From positions 1 through 36,135 of the forward strand of contig CANETC010000011.1 in the NCBI GenBank assembly GCA_947441055.1: 36,135 bases of DNA, in the 5' to 3' direction. The translations under genes and the position numbers were made by a program. Position 1 is the stretch's first letter. Each line of letters starts with the position of its first letter. This stretch comes from Cytophagaceae bacterium. Its GTDB lineage: Bacteria > Bacteroidota > Bacteroidia > Cytophagales > Flexibacteraceae. This document shows positions 25,101 to 33,586 of this stretch, piece after piece. The notes under the pieces were generated by a model. It saw only the letters and a program-made list of their open reading frames with translations, was not told where the DNA came from and did no database searches.

Positions 25101-28100
25101 ACATCCGTTTGCATCTGTTCCTGTTACAGTGAATGTGGTAGTTCCGGATGGTGTGAAAGCAACATTGTTTGTTACTCCGTTATCCCATGTATAAGAAACT
25201 GCGCCGCTTCCGTTCAAAGTAACCTGGCTTCCGGTACAAATGGTATTCGCAGAAGCAGAACTACCTACTGTTGGAAGGCTGCTTACAACAACGCTTGCAG
25301 TTGAAATTGAAACGCAACCGTTAGCATCTGTGATGGTCACGGTGTAGTCACTGCTTCCTGCAACCAGGCCGGTGGAAACACTTGGATTTTGAACTGTGGC
25401 AGAGGCTGTGAAAGTTCCATTGCCTGTCCATGCGTAAGTTGGGGAACTCATCGATGCATTTGGACTTACCGTCAAATTAAGTGTACCATTTAAGCAAACC
25501 GGGGAATTTGTTCCAACTGTTGGGTTAACAAAAGCTGTGAAATTTCCGGCATCAGCCCCAATGTCGTTTGGTGTTAAACTTGATCTTGTTTGACCATCAA
25601 AATCGTCGGTTAATCCACCGATTGCAACTCCGTTTCCTTCTACTTGGGTTACAGCAGGTGAAACCTGAATATGTAAATCAACTGTAGCCGCGGTGCCGGT
25701 AGGCGCCTGAAGTTTTGGATCGCAACTTACACTCGAGCCATCTTGTCCGGTTGCGGTACGGATGGAAACGAGGTCATCACGGTCAATGCCATTGTAAAGA
25801 ACCAAAAATCCATTTGATCCGTTTGCGAGATACAGATTGTTGTTGTTTGTAAGGCCAGTAGGGTTGGCAATGGTTCCTCCAATCTGGGCAGCATAATGCT
25901 TTCCTGTGACTCCACCATTTCTTGCATTAAACCAGATGTTGTTCTGAAAGGCCCTTGTATTTATCGTTCCAGTTGAAGCAAAAGCAGCAGTATTGGAGGT
26001 TGTTCCGCTTACAGATGTTCCACCTATGTACACTGTATTGTGGTAATGTGCTATGGTTCCTGAGCTGGAATTTAACATACCGAAAATGGCATAACCGGTA
26101 GAAATTCCAGTTCCGGCTGCATCTACACCAAGGCGCACCATGTTGTTTTGTACTGCTACCGGGAAAGCGCCAGTAAGAACTCTGATTCCGTACATGGCGG
26201 CAGTCGTAGAGCTTGTTGCTAGGCTGAAACTGTGTACAAAATTCTTTTCAATCAGGTTGGTTCCAGTTGTAGGACCTGTATAGTAAATTCCTTGAACAAC
26301 AGCAGCTGCACTTGCGTCTGTATTGCTCAAACTGTGGATGGTATTTCCGGAAATGGTTTGGCCTGCAGTAGTGGAAGCCTGCCAGATTCCGATGTTACCG
26401 GTAAGTCCTGCAGATGCAGAGATGTTGTTGCGGATTGTATTTCCAGAAATTGTATTGGCCCCTCCATCTGTACGAATCGAAATCATGCGGCCAGTTCCGG
26501 AATTCATGTTGGAAATGGTGTTGCTGATGATAATATTGCTTAAAGTTGAGCTAGCCAAATAAATGCCCCAGGTGTCGCCCGTTGTATTGTTTTGAATGGA
26601 ATTGGCCGTGCTTGCACTTCCTATGTTGTTGTTGGAAATGGTGTAAGTGCTGGCTGCTCCAGTTGCATAAATTCCTGCAACAGCAATGGTGGCTGCGCCA
26701 GAAGTACTTGCGCTGAGTGATCCAATTGAGTTGTTGGAAATTGTCATGCTACCAGGCGTTCCTACACCGGCAATAATGCCACTCAATCTTGGGGCAGTTG
26801 AACTTGTAGTTTGGGTGAGGCTTACGCTACCAGTTCCTGTTGCACTTCCAAGAAAGTTACCAAGTATGTCAATTGCACCTGTTACTGCAGAAATAAGGGA
26901 CTGGTTTGCAGAGGTACTGGAACTGCTGATGCTGATGTTCTTAATTGTATTTCCTTGAATGCTGGTTGCTACGCTTGTTCCTACTTGGGCAAAAATACCG
27001 CGAAGTACAATGTTGCCGGTTCCATTGTCAGCCAAACTCATGGCAGAACCACCACAACTTGCGGCACTGCCGCCGATAAAGTTGCTTGAAATTACAAGTC
27101 CGCTTACTGTTGAAGCGGTTGTAGGACTAATGCCGATACCGGCCCAGTTGCGGTCTGTACCGGAAGTAAGTGTGCGGGCAGCGGTTTCGTAAATGCTGTT
27201 GCCGGAAATGGTCCAGTTGGTGGTATTGTCAGAAATGTAAATTCCATAACTGTTTCCGGTAGCATTGAAGAAATCGTAAATATTATTGTTCGATATTGTG
27301 TTGTTGTCGTTGGGAAAGCCGGCCGATCCAACAGAACTGATGCCTACATTTGGCAGGTTACCAGTGCTGCTATTGAAAACATCACAATTTGTTATGGTAT
27401 TGCTGTGGTTTCCTGAAGTTGAACTGGTGCTGAAAGTTACACATCCGGAGGCAGCCCCGATGTTTGAACTCCTGAGTTTGCAATAGCGAACGATGTTGTT
27501 CTGGGCACCGTTGATGAAGGTAATGGCTGTTGAACCAGCCAGGGTGTTGTCGGTATTTTCTACGGTTAGATTCTGGGTAGTTCCGGTTCCACCAGCGCGG
27601 CCATCAAGTCTCCAGTAAGTTCCTGCGTTGATGTTGATAATGCCATTTCCGTTTTTAGACCCACTGATGCTGAGGTTGCTGGCTCCAGATGCCGGACGGA
27701 TGGTGATGGTATTGGCAGCACTCATACCGCTAATGGCTCCAAGAACCAATGGAAAAGATTCACTTGTACTTACATATCCGCTATTCAACTGAAAAATTGT
27801 TGCTTGGGTAACAGGGCATCCGCTTATGTCATTCAAAGCATCTGTTAGGTTGTTGTAAATACTGCCATCTGTGCGGGTTAGGCTTGGGTCGATTTGTACT
27901 GTGGCCAAAAAAGTTGGGCAACCGTTTGTGCTTTTGGTTGCAATGAGCGGTGATGTTGTATTGTAGATCGGACCACCAACACAACTCGTTGCATTATAGG
28001 AATACACATAAAAGTCATAACTGGTGCTGATGGAAAGACCGGTTGCTGTAAAGCTGGTGGCCGCTCCGGCGTACACAACTGTACCTGCGCCAAGGGCAGT

Positions 28101-29213
28101 GCCGGCTGTATAAACTGTTAAATTGCTCGGATTACTTGGGCTTCCGCCGTTTGGATAGCGAACCACAAGATATCCATCTGCGCCACCTGAGGCTGCGGTA
28201 AATGAACCTGAAATTTGTCCTGTTCCTGCGCTTGGGAAGCTTAGGCTAGTCGCCTGGGTTGCCGGTGCTACACAAGCTGCAAATCCGGCAGTTGTGCTGA
28301 TGTCGTCAATGGCAATTCCCTGAGAATTGGTTGTGCTCAATGTGAAATTCCAGCGAATGTAAATGTTGCCGTTGTTTGGAATGGAAAGTCCTGTTATGCT
28401 CGCCGTTTTATTAACAACCGTTTGGGTGGGGGCTTTAAAAGTATATTTGGCAGTACCTGTTGGTAAATCAGTGGTCAATACATTTGCTGCAGAAACCGCA
28501 GTCCAGCTGTTGCCATCAGTGGAATAGTAAAAATCAACAGATGCTGCGGTGGTGTTAATCCGGTAGCGTTCTGCCTTGTAGCTGATGCTTAAGGAATTGA
28601 TGGTTGCGGTATTGGTGTTTTTATAGTTCACCATCAAACTCATTGGGCTGGCATAAGAAGCGCCACCCTGAAAACCAACTGCGCGGTCAGTAGTTGTGGT
28701 AGAATCGCGATAATTATAGGCGCGGCCAGTGGCATTTCCTGCGTTTGTTGCAAGACCTACTACCCCCTGGTTCTGGGCATTCGACCAGGTTGGCGTTACT
28801 GCATTGGTGAATAGAAGGGTGGCCGCATTGGCAATACCAGTAGAAGTTGTAGCTGCTGATAATGTAAATTGTGTTCCACTGGTTACTGTAATGGTGGTGC
28901 CGACCGGAATATTGGTTCCTGAAACGCCCATTCCATTCAACAAAGTAGCTGTAGATGCTACAGTCACTGTTGAAGCGCCACCCGCAGTAGCAGCCGTGGC
29001 TGCCAATGTAAATGAGCCTGTCACTTTCCAGTTGCTGGGAAGAGTGGTAGTGGTGTTCATGGCATCAAAATTCTCCGTTACCGGAGTGGTACTGGAAATT
29101 GAAACCTGTCCGAATGTGGTTTGCCAGCAAAAAAATAATAGTCCGATGGCCAGACCAAATCGATTAAGCATTTGGCCTTGCTTCTTTGGTAATTGTGTTA
29201 ACATATAGTTCAT
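22155..29213 (-). CDS. Giant T9SS-secreted surface protein with beta-helix and Ig/PKD-like regions
   Basis: At 2352 residues this is the largest gene. Residues 1-36 are a signal peptide (LLFFCWQTTFGQ). An N-terminal beta-sandwich (about 37-320) ends IRWNFTLSTTNSQGIAIDDI. An FN3-like domain (320-435) follows. A long stretch (440-1230) is full of short Asn/Ser/Gly repeats such as TISGNTI and ISNNNIG, typical of right-handed parallel beta-helices. Residues 1230-1690 hold Ig/PKD-like modules (TYAWTGNGTF, DANGCS, NPNPT). WNGSASSDWNDGNNW starts a region common in Bacteroidota secreted proteins (1700-2270). The last 80 residues form a type A T9SS sorting domain (FGIHPNPSNGN to MEKMVIR). It is probably a cell-surface adhesin or polysaccharide-binding or degrading protein; no catalytic motif was recognised. 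Confidence 0.85.
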   Translation of the reverse strand: MNYMLTQLPKKQGQMLNRFGLAIGLLFFCWQTTFGQVSISSTTPVTENFDAMNTTTTLPSNWKVTGSFTLAATAATAGGASTVTVASTATLLNGMGVSGTNIPVGTTITVTSGTQFTLSAATTSTGIANAATLLFTNAVTPTWSNAQNQGVVGLATNAGNATGRAYNYRDSTTTTDRAVGFQGGASYASPMSLMVNYKNTNTATINSLSISYKAERYRINTTAASVDFYYSTDGNSWTAVSAANVLTTDLPTGTAKYTFKAPTQTVVNKTASITGLSIPNNGNIYIRWNFTLSTTNSQGIAIDDISTTAGFAACVAPATQATSLSFPSAGTGQISGSFTAASGGADGYLVVRYPNGGSPSNPSNLTVYTAGTALGAGTVVYAGAATSFTATGLSISTSYDFYVYSYNATSCVGGPIYNTTSPLIATKSTNGCPTFLATVQIDPSLTRTDGSIYNNLTDALNDISGCPVTQATIFQLNSGYVSTSESFPLVLGAISGMSAANTITIRPASGASNLSISGSKNGNGIININAGTYWRLDGRAGGTGTTQNLTVENTDNTLAGSTAITFINGAQNNIVRYCKLRSSNIGAASGCVTFSTSSTSGNHSNTITNCDVFNSSTGNLPNVGISSVGSAGFPNDNNTISNNNIYDFFNATGNSYGIYISDNTTNWTISGNSIYETAARTLTSGTDRNWAGIGISPTTASTVSGLVISSNFIGGSAASCGGSAMSLADNGTGNIVLRGIFAQVGTSVATSIQGNTIKNISISSSSTSANQSLISAVTGAIDILGNFLGSATGTGSVSLTQTTSSTAPRLSGIIAGVGTPGSMTISNNSIGSLSASTSGAATIAVAGIYATGAASTYTISNNNIGSASTANSIQNNTTGDTWGIYLASSTLSNIIISNTISNMNSGTGRMISIRTDGGANTISGNTIRNNISASAGLTGNIGIWQASTTAGQTISGNTIHSLSNTDASAAAVVQGIYYTGPTTGTNLIEKNFVHSFSLATSSTTAAMYGIRVLTGAFPVAVQNNMVRLGVDAAGTGISTGYAIFGMLNSSSGTIAHYHNTVYIGGTSVSGTTSNTAAFASTGTINTRAFQNNIWFNARNGGVTGKHYAAQIGGTIANPTGLTNNNNLYLANGSNGFLVLYNGIDRDDLVSIRTATGQDGSSVSCDPKLQAPTGTAATVDLHIQVSPAVTQVEGNGVAIGGLTDDFDGQTRSSLTPNDIGADAGNFTAFVNPTVGTNSPVCLNGTLNLTVSPNASMSSPTYAWTGNGTFTASATVQNPSVSTGLVAGSSDYTVTITDANGCVSISTASVVVSSLPTVGSSASANTICTGSQVTLNGSGAVSYTWDNGVTNNVAFTPSGTTTFTVTGTDANGCSNTATETVTLSPAPSLGAITQATVCSGNIATFELTGLLPSATFTVTFTVNGIAQAPFTGLVSNSSGEASFNSPVALTTANNGQVLAITSLTRTDATPSCSNSFSTGNSVSLSVNPNPTITSVTQTGNSCDGQFSTINLSGLLSNSLFSFDYSIGGVAQTPGFGGTAAGTSTSFPIQALLANDGQSLEITNITITSSSPNCSLNPSSGNAVNLYVNPRPSVKIDANDFVCLNQTVNINFDVTNASSWSMGYSTGVSTVSEAAATALVNGALTSQGLHSNPYTTSYSPTSKEWKKYLITSLTNTITGCTALTSGLDSLTIEAPDPCFVTWNGSASSDWNDGNNWTPNNGAPSNRTSVVIPGGTPNQPNLNNGTPVCASLTLANGAQPQIASGFQLNVRGDLTGNTGPYFGGNGKVALTGTGLQTISGTVRLTNVDFANTSASGVVISPGATLSIEPTGTATFLANSKLTNSGNFVLASSAAGTARIAAIPTTANITSGVITMERWLPNAASAAGSWYMMSTPFSGNNFTELSDDFKVSGLSSGFGTQGGDILPVTQPERNTVFAYNEPQNNVRLDTAQKNGWIAPANGNMAPGTGYRVYVDYYSNALHKFDTKGSLVRNDFTFPSLSRTVNTVCSPATYNCDLGLTGWNLLGNPYPSPIDWDAASGWTIPGNLQAGFWRYNGVLGYGSYVTGLGWTGASPAPANPSVIPSSQGFFVRLATGTTGSLLVKESAKTASSGAYLRTSTSTTSKLKINLNKPELNGSYYYSGVVRFMEEATDGFDPMLDFSNLASQNFSFSFPVANTQLMVNSMGALNEQKIVPITTNFMGSSGIYSFSFNDLSTFDSGVEVYLRDKFFNTIESVVENAEISFEVNASTMTMSDRFELVFNPVAITGVKGLAQGQFFGIHPNPSNGNRVTLAVSGVSDQDATVTVIDMVGKVVFTSSMNLSGNKLNEKEFDFRLPSGVYTVKFNSRHNSFMEKMVIR

Positions 29214-29251
29214 TAAAATTTGAAGTGAACAATTCGAATTTACATTTTATG

Positions 29252-29285
29252 CAAATCTATTTCGCCTATGCCACCTCAGGTCAAA
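29252..29285 (-). promoter_or_regulatory. Candidate promoter of the giant surface-protein gene
   Basis: The minus strand has a perfect -7 element TAGATTTG (29259-29252) with TTTG 22 bases upstream (29285-29282), slightly wider than the usual 19. Transcription would start near 29245, leaving a 32-base leader before the ATG at 29213. Confidence 0.5.
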
Positions 29286-29305
29286 CCAGTTTGCAATACA
29301 AGTGC

Positions 29306-29329
29306 ATACCAATTTTCTGAAATTGGTAT
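29306..29329. promoter_or_regulatory. Perfect 24-base palindrome upstream of the surface-protein promoter
   Basis: Arms ATACCAATTT (29306-29315) and AAATTGGTAT (29320-29329) flank the spacer TCTG. It lies about 20 bases upstream of the putative -33 box of the surface-protein gene, a fitting place for an activator. No T tract follows on either strand, which argues against a terminator. The rest of the 180-base gap (29214-29393) holds no gene. Confidence 0.5.
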
Positions 29330-29393
29330 ATCAGGGGCTCTCCTGTACTAAATGCTTCAGTTCTTAAAATAAGAAATTAATAAGAACCTTTCC

Positions 29394-30404
29394 TCAGGGC
29401 TTCCTCAACTCCTCAATTGCCTTTTCAATGACGGAATCCTTTCCGTTTGCAACATCGGCCAAATTCAGAATCGCCAGAACATCTGGAGGAACTCCGTTTT
29501 CCCAATTATTGCCGTTCAGGTCGAGGGTTTGTGTAACCGAAAATCTGTAGGTCCAGCCATTCGGCAATTGACCTCCGTTTGGCATCCCGAGTCCTCCACC
29601 GGTGGTGTCTCCAACAAGAATTACATTGTCCAAGGCTTTGGATGCCAGACTTGTATAGGAACCCGCAGAATATGTGCCTCTGTCCGTCAGAATGGCGACT
29701 TTATTTTTATATCGAATGCCAGATGCGGGCTCCAGATAGGAATCAAGTCCTTCCGAAAATTCTTCTGCACCGGGTCCGGATTTATCCTTGGTTTTGAAAA
29801 TTTTCGTTTTGCTTTCCACAAAGCGGTTCATGATTTTGTAAATGTCTGGAGCTGCTCCACCACCGTTGCTGCGCAGATCCAGAATCAATCCCAGTGTGTT
29901 TTTATATTTCTCCAGCATGTAATCCATCTGATCAGAATCCACTGTTCCTGTAAATGCGCTGAACTGAATGTAGCCGATGCGGTTGCTGTCGATAAAACTA
30001 TGCACGAATGGGCCTGTGACAAAATAGGGTTTCGACAAATAATGTTCCTCTATCAATCTCTGGTCAATGTTTTTCGGTCCCAATAAATGCACCGGATAAA
30101 TGGAAATGTTGAAGGGTGAAATCAGATTCACATGGCCATCGCGCAATTCATTCAGCATCGAGGCCATCACATTGAATAAGGAATCCTTTGAGATGCCATC
30201 GTTGACTTTCGGACTGTATTTATTGTAAACCGCTTGCCAGTCGACGCCCTTGTATTTCATGAATGCATATTTGTTGTTGCACTCCTTCCAGAGGTACTCG
30301 AAGTTTGTTCTCGGATTCTCAGAAGCAATTTCTTCTTTGAAAAGGATTTTCTGACAGGAAAGGCAGAAAGGAATGAGCAAAAGTCCAAGGATTGCTTTTT
30401 TCAT
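29394..30404 (-). CDS. S41-family serine protease lipoprotein
   Basis: The 336-residue protein carries a lipoprotein signal (MKKAILGLLLIPFCLSC, Cys 17). It then has an S41 tail-specific protease domain with LRDGHVNL, an LILDLRSNGGGA segment, and DRGTYSAGSY with the nucleophile S246 (TYSAGS). VGDTTGGGLGMPNGG and NWENGVPPDV follow as usual for C-terminal processing peptidases. The PDZ domain seen in many relatives looks absent or degenerate, as in the shorter S41 proteins of Bacteroidota. It is expected to cut proteins or peptides in the periplasm or at the outer membrane. It is last in a four-gene minus-strand unit and its start overlaps the stop of the upstream gene by four bases. Confidence 0.85.
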   Translation of the reverse strand: MKKAILGLLLIPFCLSCQKILFKEEIASENPRTNFEYLWKECNNKYAFMKYKGVDWQAVYNKYSPKVNDGISKDSLFNVMASMLNELRDGHVNLISPFNISIYPVHLLGPKNIDQRLIEEHYLSKPYFVTGPFVHSFIDSNRIGYIQFSAFTGTVDSDQMDYMLEKYKNTLGLILDLRSNGGGAAPDIYKIMNRFVESKTKIFKTKDKSGPGAEEFSEGLDSYLEPASGIRYKNKVAILTDRGTYSAGSYTSLASKALDNVILVGDTTGGGLGMPNGGQLPNGWTYRFSVTQTLDLNGNNWENGVPPDVLAILNLADVANGKDSVIEKAIEELRKP

Positions 30405-31285
30405 TTCTTTTCTCTTTTAGGAATTTGAAATAAGAATGAAACCTGAAATGCGTGATGCGCCATTTCCAGGCGATTGAATTTTTCTCCGCTTTGAAAGGCA
30501 TCCCAGTTCCAGCTGTATCGAATGGCGTTGCCATTGGAAAGGAAAATTGAATACTCCAGGGCCGTATTGAGTCGATAGCCGGAGAAAGTGTTGAACTGGT
30601 AGTTGTATACAATGTTGGGTTTGTCGGTGATATTCGCCTGGTTGCTGTAAATGTATCCATTGCGAAAACTATTGTTCATCACCGCGGCATTGAGCTGGAA
30701 TGAAAGGGTTCTCCTTCTGGGAACCCTTCGGTATTTAAAAAGGAAAAGAAATTTCCCTGATTTTTCGTTAAGCCGGGAAACATCACGGCTGGCTTTCGCA
30801 CTGAGAAATAAGGTATTGAAAATTTCAAGGCCCCCGGCATTATTTTGTAGGGATGGATTGATTCGAAGATTGCCTCCGATGTCCAACATACCACCAAGTC
30901 TAAGGTCTGTTTTTTTCCAACTTGCGAGATACCAAAGCCTTGAATACTGCAGATAAATGGTGCTTACGGTGGAAGGTGTTTTTACTTTTTCTAGTTCGGG
31001 TTTGAATGTTCCTGACTGATATTTCAGACTCAGTCTTCGCTCCATTTTGCCTTCGTCTTTTGCCCAGGCAAGGCAATATTGCATCGGACTTCCCTCGTAA
31101 AAAAGTGGCGAGGTTGCGAAATCCCTGAAAACCGAACTCGTTCTTGCGATTCCGAATTGAAGACTTCTTAACGGGGAATTTAGCACTGGTACTTTTTGAG
31201 TGGAATCACTCGTCAAGTCATTCGCCTGGACAGCGTAATAAAAAAAACTGCCAAGGATAAAAATGAAGGTTCTTTTAAAATTCAT
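30401..31285 (-). CDS. Exported beta-rich protein, probable outer-membrane barrel
   Basis: The 294-residue product has a signal peptide (MNFKRTFIFILGSFFYYAVQA) and alternating hydrophobic and polar strands with many aromatics (TIYLQYSRLWYLASWKKTDLRLGGMLDIGG, NTALEYSIFLSNGNAIRYSWNWDAF, QVSFLFQIP). This suggests a beta-barrel, although the sequence ends in a basic KREKK tail rather than an aromatic. No named family was recognised. It lies 14 bases after the DUF3298-like lipoprotein gene and overlaps the S41 protease start by four bases, so all are probably made together. Confidence 0.65.
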   Translation of the reverse strand: MNFKRTFIFILGSFFYYAVQANDLTSDSTQKVPVLNSPLRSLQFGIARTSSVFRDFATSPLFYEGSPMQYCLAWAKDEGKMERRLSLKYQSGTFKPELEKVKTPSTVSTIYLQYSRLWYLASWKKTDLRLGGMLDIGGNLRINPSLQNNAGGLEIFNTLFLSAKASRDVSRLNEKSGKFLFLFKYRRVPRRRTLSFQLNAAVMNNSFRNGYIYSNQANITDKPNIVYNYQFNTFSGYRLNTALEYSIFLSNGNAIRYSWNWDAFQSGEKFNRLEMAHHAFQVSFLFQIPKREKK

Positions 31286-31299
31286 TCAGCGAACTGGTC

Positions 31300-32451
31300 T
31301 TATTTCACAATGTCTTGGATCGAACTAAAGGGCAAATAAATTTTCTGTTCACCCATAGAAAATGGGCCGATTTCGTAAGGCTGAAAATTGAAACAAATAC
31401 CCTTGCCAGTGAGGAAGAAATTTTCATTTGGAATAATTTCATCTACCAGCAAAACATCCAGCAGATTGTTGGTTTGGTATTTCTTTTTGGCAGCAGCGGT
31501 AAGGGCTGCTTTTAATTTGTCCTGGCTATTCGCCTTTAAAACATCTTCCAATCGGATTCGTTTTTTGGCATTTAGGTCGAAGCTGACGCATTTTGAAAAA
31601 AGCATGCCATGCGCGCCACCGGTGTAATTGTATTGGGAAAAGGAAAGACTCAGTAAATTACTTCTGTTGTAAAGTACCTCCACACCAAAAGCCAGTTCGT
31701 AGTTGAGAAAAGACTCAAGTTCAGAATCTCCTATCAAGGTTTTTACTTCTGTCTGATAATCCAATGCAAATTGATTTCCTGCTTTTTTGAAAGCGAGGCC
31801 TGGTTTGTCGCGGCAAAGTCGCGCAAGGGAATCTCCATGCACTTCACTCAGCATGGCATTCAGCAGCCAGGGTTCTTTCGGACAGAGAAAATTGTATGAA
31901 AAATGTGCGAATGGAGTTTCTGATGAATACCTCGCTCGGATGGTGCTATCGCCTGAAATTGGATCAAAAGCAATGCTGCCTTCCGGAAAAGCGATTTGCA
32001 GTGAGAAATCCTGCTTTTTTCCATTTGGGCTGGTGTATTGGCCTTCGAATTTCCCGGATTGGAATTTCCCGGAGAACTTTCCTTCATTTCCTTCCGGCAC
32101 TTCTGATTCTAACAATTCAATCCTGTCTAAAGAATCTGAGCCAAGCGAAAAAATCGAAATCGGTACCTGGTCTGAATCGAAGGAATAGCAGCCATTAAAA
32201 ATTGCCTTGCCATCCGGACCGTTTTCCCTTAGCAAATCCATCGATACGGATCGCTTGCCGATGGTGCCTGTCAGGTGGACATAAAAGTGGTTTCCACTGG
32301 GAGTTGAATCCGTTTTTATGAGGGAGGAATCACCACCTTCCTGCATTGTTGATTTGTTGCAGGAAGCCAATAGAATAACTGGGATTAAACAGGCAATCAG
32401 CCGTTTAAAAAGAAAATGCGTTTGATGTATTAGCTCAGGCTTGACCAGCAT
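31300..32451 (-). CDS. DUF3298/RsiV-like lipoprotein
   Basis: I chose the ATG at 32451, which leads into a lipoprotein signal (LIACLIPVILLASC). This start overlaps the upstream response-regulator gene by 17 bases; the frame is open to 32502. The N-terminal half has beta repeats about a secreted protein's length (GKFSGKFQSGKFEGQYTSPNGKK, reminiscent of MORN-like spacing). The C-terminal half matches DUF3298 as in the anti-sigma factor RsiV and the deacetylase PdaC: LSFSQYNYTGGAHGMLFSKCVSFDL and LEDVLKANSQDKL, then FNFQPYEIGPFSMGEQKIYLP. In RsiV this domain binds lysozyme. The protein would face the periplasm and could sense or bind a ligand for the regulator encoded upstream, but this is a guess. 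Confidence 0.75.
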   Translation of the reverse strand: MLVKPELIHQTHFLFKRLIACLIPVILLASCNKSTMQEGGDSSLIKTDSTPSGNHFYVHLTGTIGKRSVSMDLLRENGPDGKAIFNGCYSFDSDQVPISIFSLGSDSLDRIELLESEVPEGNEGKFSGKFQSGKFEGQYTSPNGKKQDFSLQIAFPEGSIAFDPISGDSTIRARYSSETPFAHFSYNFLCPKEPWLLNAMLSEVHGDSLARLCRDKPGLAFKKAGNQFALDYQTEVKTLIGDSELESFLNYELAFGVEVLYNRSNLLSLSFSQYNYTGGAHGMLFSKCVSFDLNAKKRIRLEDVLKANSQDKLKAALTAAAKKKYQTNNLLDVLLVDEIIPNENFFLTGKGICFNFQPYEIGPFSMGEQKIYLPFSSIQDIVK

Positions 32452-33586
32452 CTTTGGAATAATGAATTGTGGATGGGTCAAATCCAAGCAAAATAATGTC
32501 ATCGGTTTGTTCGTGTGTGCCTTGCCACTTACGAAGATTTAAATCGAGTTCAATTTCCTTATTGATGTCGTTGCTCAGATGCAATTTGCTTATGTATTCC
32601 AGCAGCCCTTTTCGACTTAATTTTTTAGAGAATGATCCGCCAAATTGGTCTGTTACGCCATCCGAAAAGAAGTAAAAGTAATCTCCCGGCTCATAAGGAA
32701 ATTCCATGAAGGTTATTTCCTCAGAATTCTGAATGCGGGAACCAATGCTTTGACCTCGGAATGAAAGATACTCAGCTGATTTTTGTTTTGCCCGATAGTG
32801 GATAAATGCCATCCGCATGCCTGAAATCCGAATCATTGATTCTTCAGGGTTTATTCTGGCAATTACGACATCTAAACCATCTGGTACATTGTGTTCAGAA
32901 CCCAGACGGGAAAGATTACGCAGAATGTTGTTGTTGAGATCCAAGAGGATTTCCCTGAGTTTTCGGGTTTTTCTGCAGCCTCGGTTGATGATGCCGTGGC
33001 TTAAAACTGAAAGAAGCGCTGCCGGAACGCCATGCCCTGTGCAATCGCCAATTGCAACAATCAAATCCTTTTGATTTTTTCTTCTGGAAATCACAGAAAA
33101 ATCGCCGCTGATGGTATTTCTAGGACGATTGATAAAAAGGCAATCCTCGAAAATCCGGTGAAAGTCCTTTCGCTGTGGCAGGATGCTTTTCTGAATATTT
33201 TCCGCAAAAAGGATGGAATCCGTTAGCTCTTTTAAAGAATCAATTACTTTTTCCAGTTCATCAGGTGAAATGGGTTTCGTAACGAAACCTTTCATGTTGG
33301 TTTCAATCGCCCGCCGGAAATTGGCGTCTTCTGTATTGCCAGTTACATACAAAACTGGAACCGCCCGGATTTCCTGAATTTTTTTGATTGTATCGATGCC
33401 ATCGAGAGAATCTTCAAGGCGAACATCCATCAGAATCAAATCTGCATGGTGGTCGCGGAAGAAATCAATGGCTTCCTGCCCGCTTGTGCAACAGGCAATT
33501 ACCTCGTGTCCAAGATCTTCCACATAGTGCTTGTGCAGCTCCTGAATGATCAGGTCGTCTTCTACAATCACTATTTTCTTTTTCAT
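32435..33586 (-). CDS. Response regulator with PP2C/SpoIIE-type phosphatase domain
   Basis: The ATG at 33586 begins MKKKIVIVEDDLIIQELH, a receiver domain (residues 1-125) with acceptor D54 in LILMDVRL, TGNTED and the conserved Lys in VTKPIS. A short linker with ENIQKSILPQR leads to a PP2C-like SpoIIE/RsbU phosphatase domain (about 165-383). Metal-binding Asp motifs are GDFSV, AIGDCTGHGVPAALLS, FFSDGVTDQFGG and TDDIILLG. Such proteins are switched by a sensor kinase and dephosphorylate an anti-sigma-antagonist-type partner. The open frame extends to 33691, but upstream residues do not fit. It has a close paralogue at 33958-35103, divergently transcribed. It is first in a four-gene unit. Confidence 0.88.
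   Translation of the reverse strand: MKKKIVIVEDDLIIQELHKHYVEDLGHEVIACCTSGQEAIDFFRDHHADLILMDVRLEDSLDGIDTIKKIQEIRAVPVLYVTGNTEDANFRRAIETNMKGFVTKPISPDELEKVIDSLKELTDSILFAENIQKSILPQRKDFHRIFEDCLFINRPRNTISGDFSVISRRKNQKDLIVAIGDCTGHGVPAALLSVLSHGIINRGCRKTRKLREILLDLNNNILRNLSRLGSEHNVPDGLDVVIARINPEESMIRISGMRMAFIHYRAKQKSAEYLSFRGQSIGSRIQNSEEITFMEFPYEPGDYFYFFSDGVTDQFGGSFSKKLSRKGLLEYISKLHLSNDINKEIELDLNLRKWQGTHEQTDDIILLGFDPSTIHYSKDAGQA

Noticed and set aside
26232-27486. Apparent repeats within the giant gene
   Set aside because: Short recurrent units come from in-frame Asn/Ser/Gly motifs of the beta-helix; they are not equally spaced identical repeats with unique spacers, so not a CRISPR array.
28729-29208. 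159-codon hydrophobic open frame opposite the start of the giant gene
   Set aside because: Its Ala/Val-rich translation is the mirror of the Thr/Ala/Ser-rich coding strand of the surface protein; similar mirrors recur along that gene.
29360-29387. Inverted repeat GTTCTTA/TAAGAAC after the S41 protease gene
   Set aside because: The stem is AT-rich and 7 bp, with a 14-base gap and no T run downstream on the minus strand, so I do not call it a terminator.
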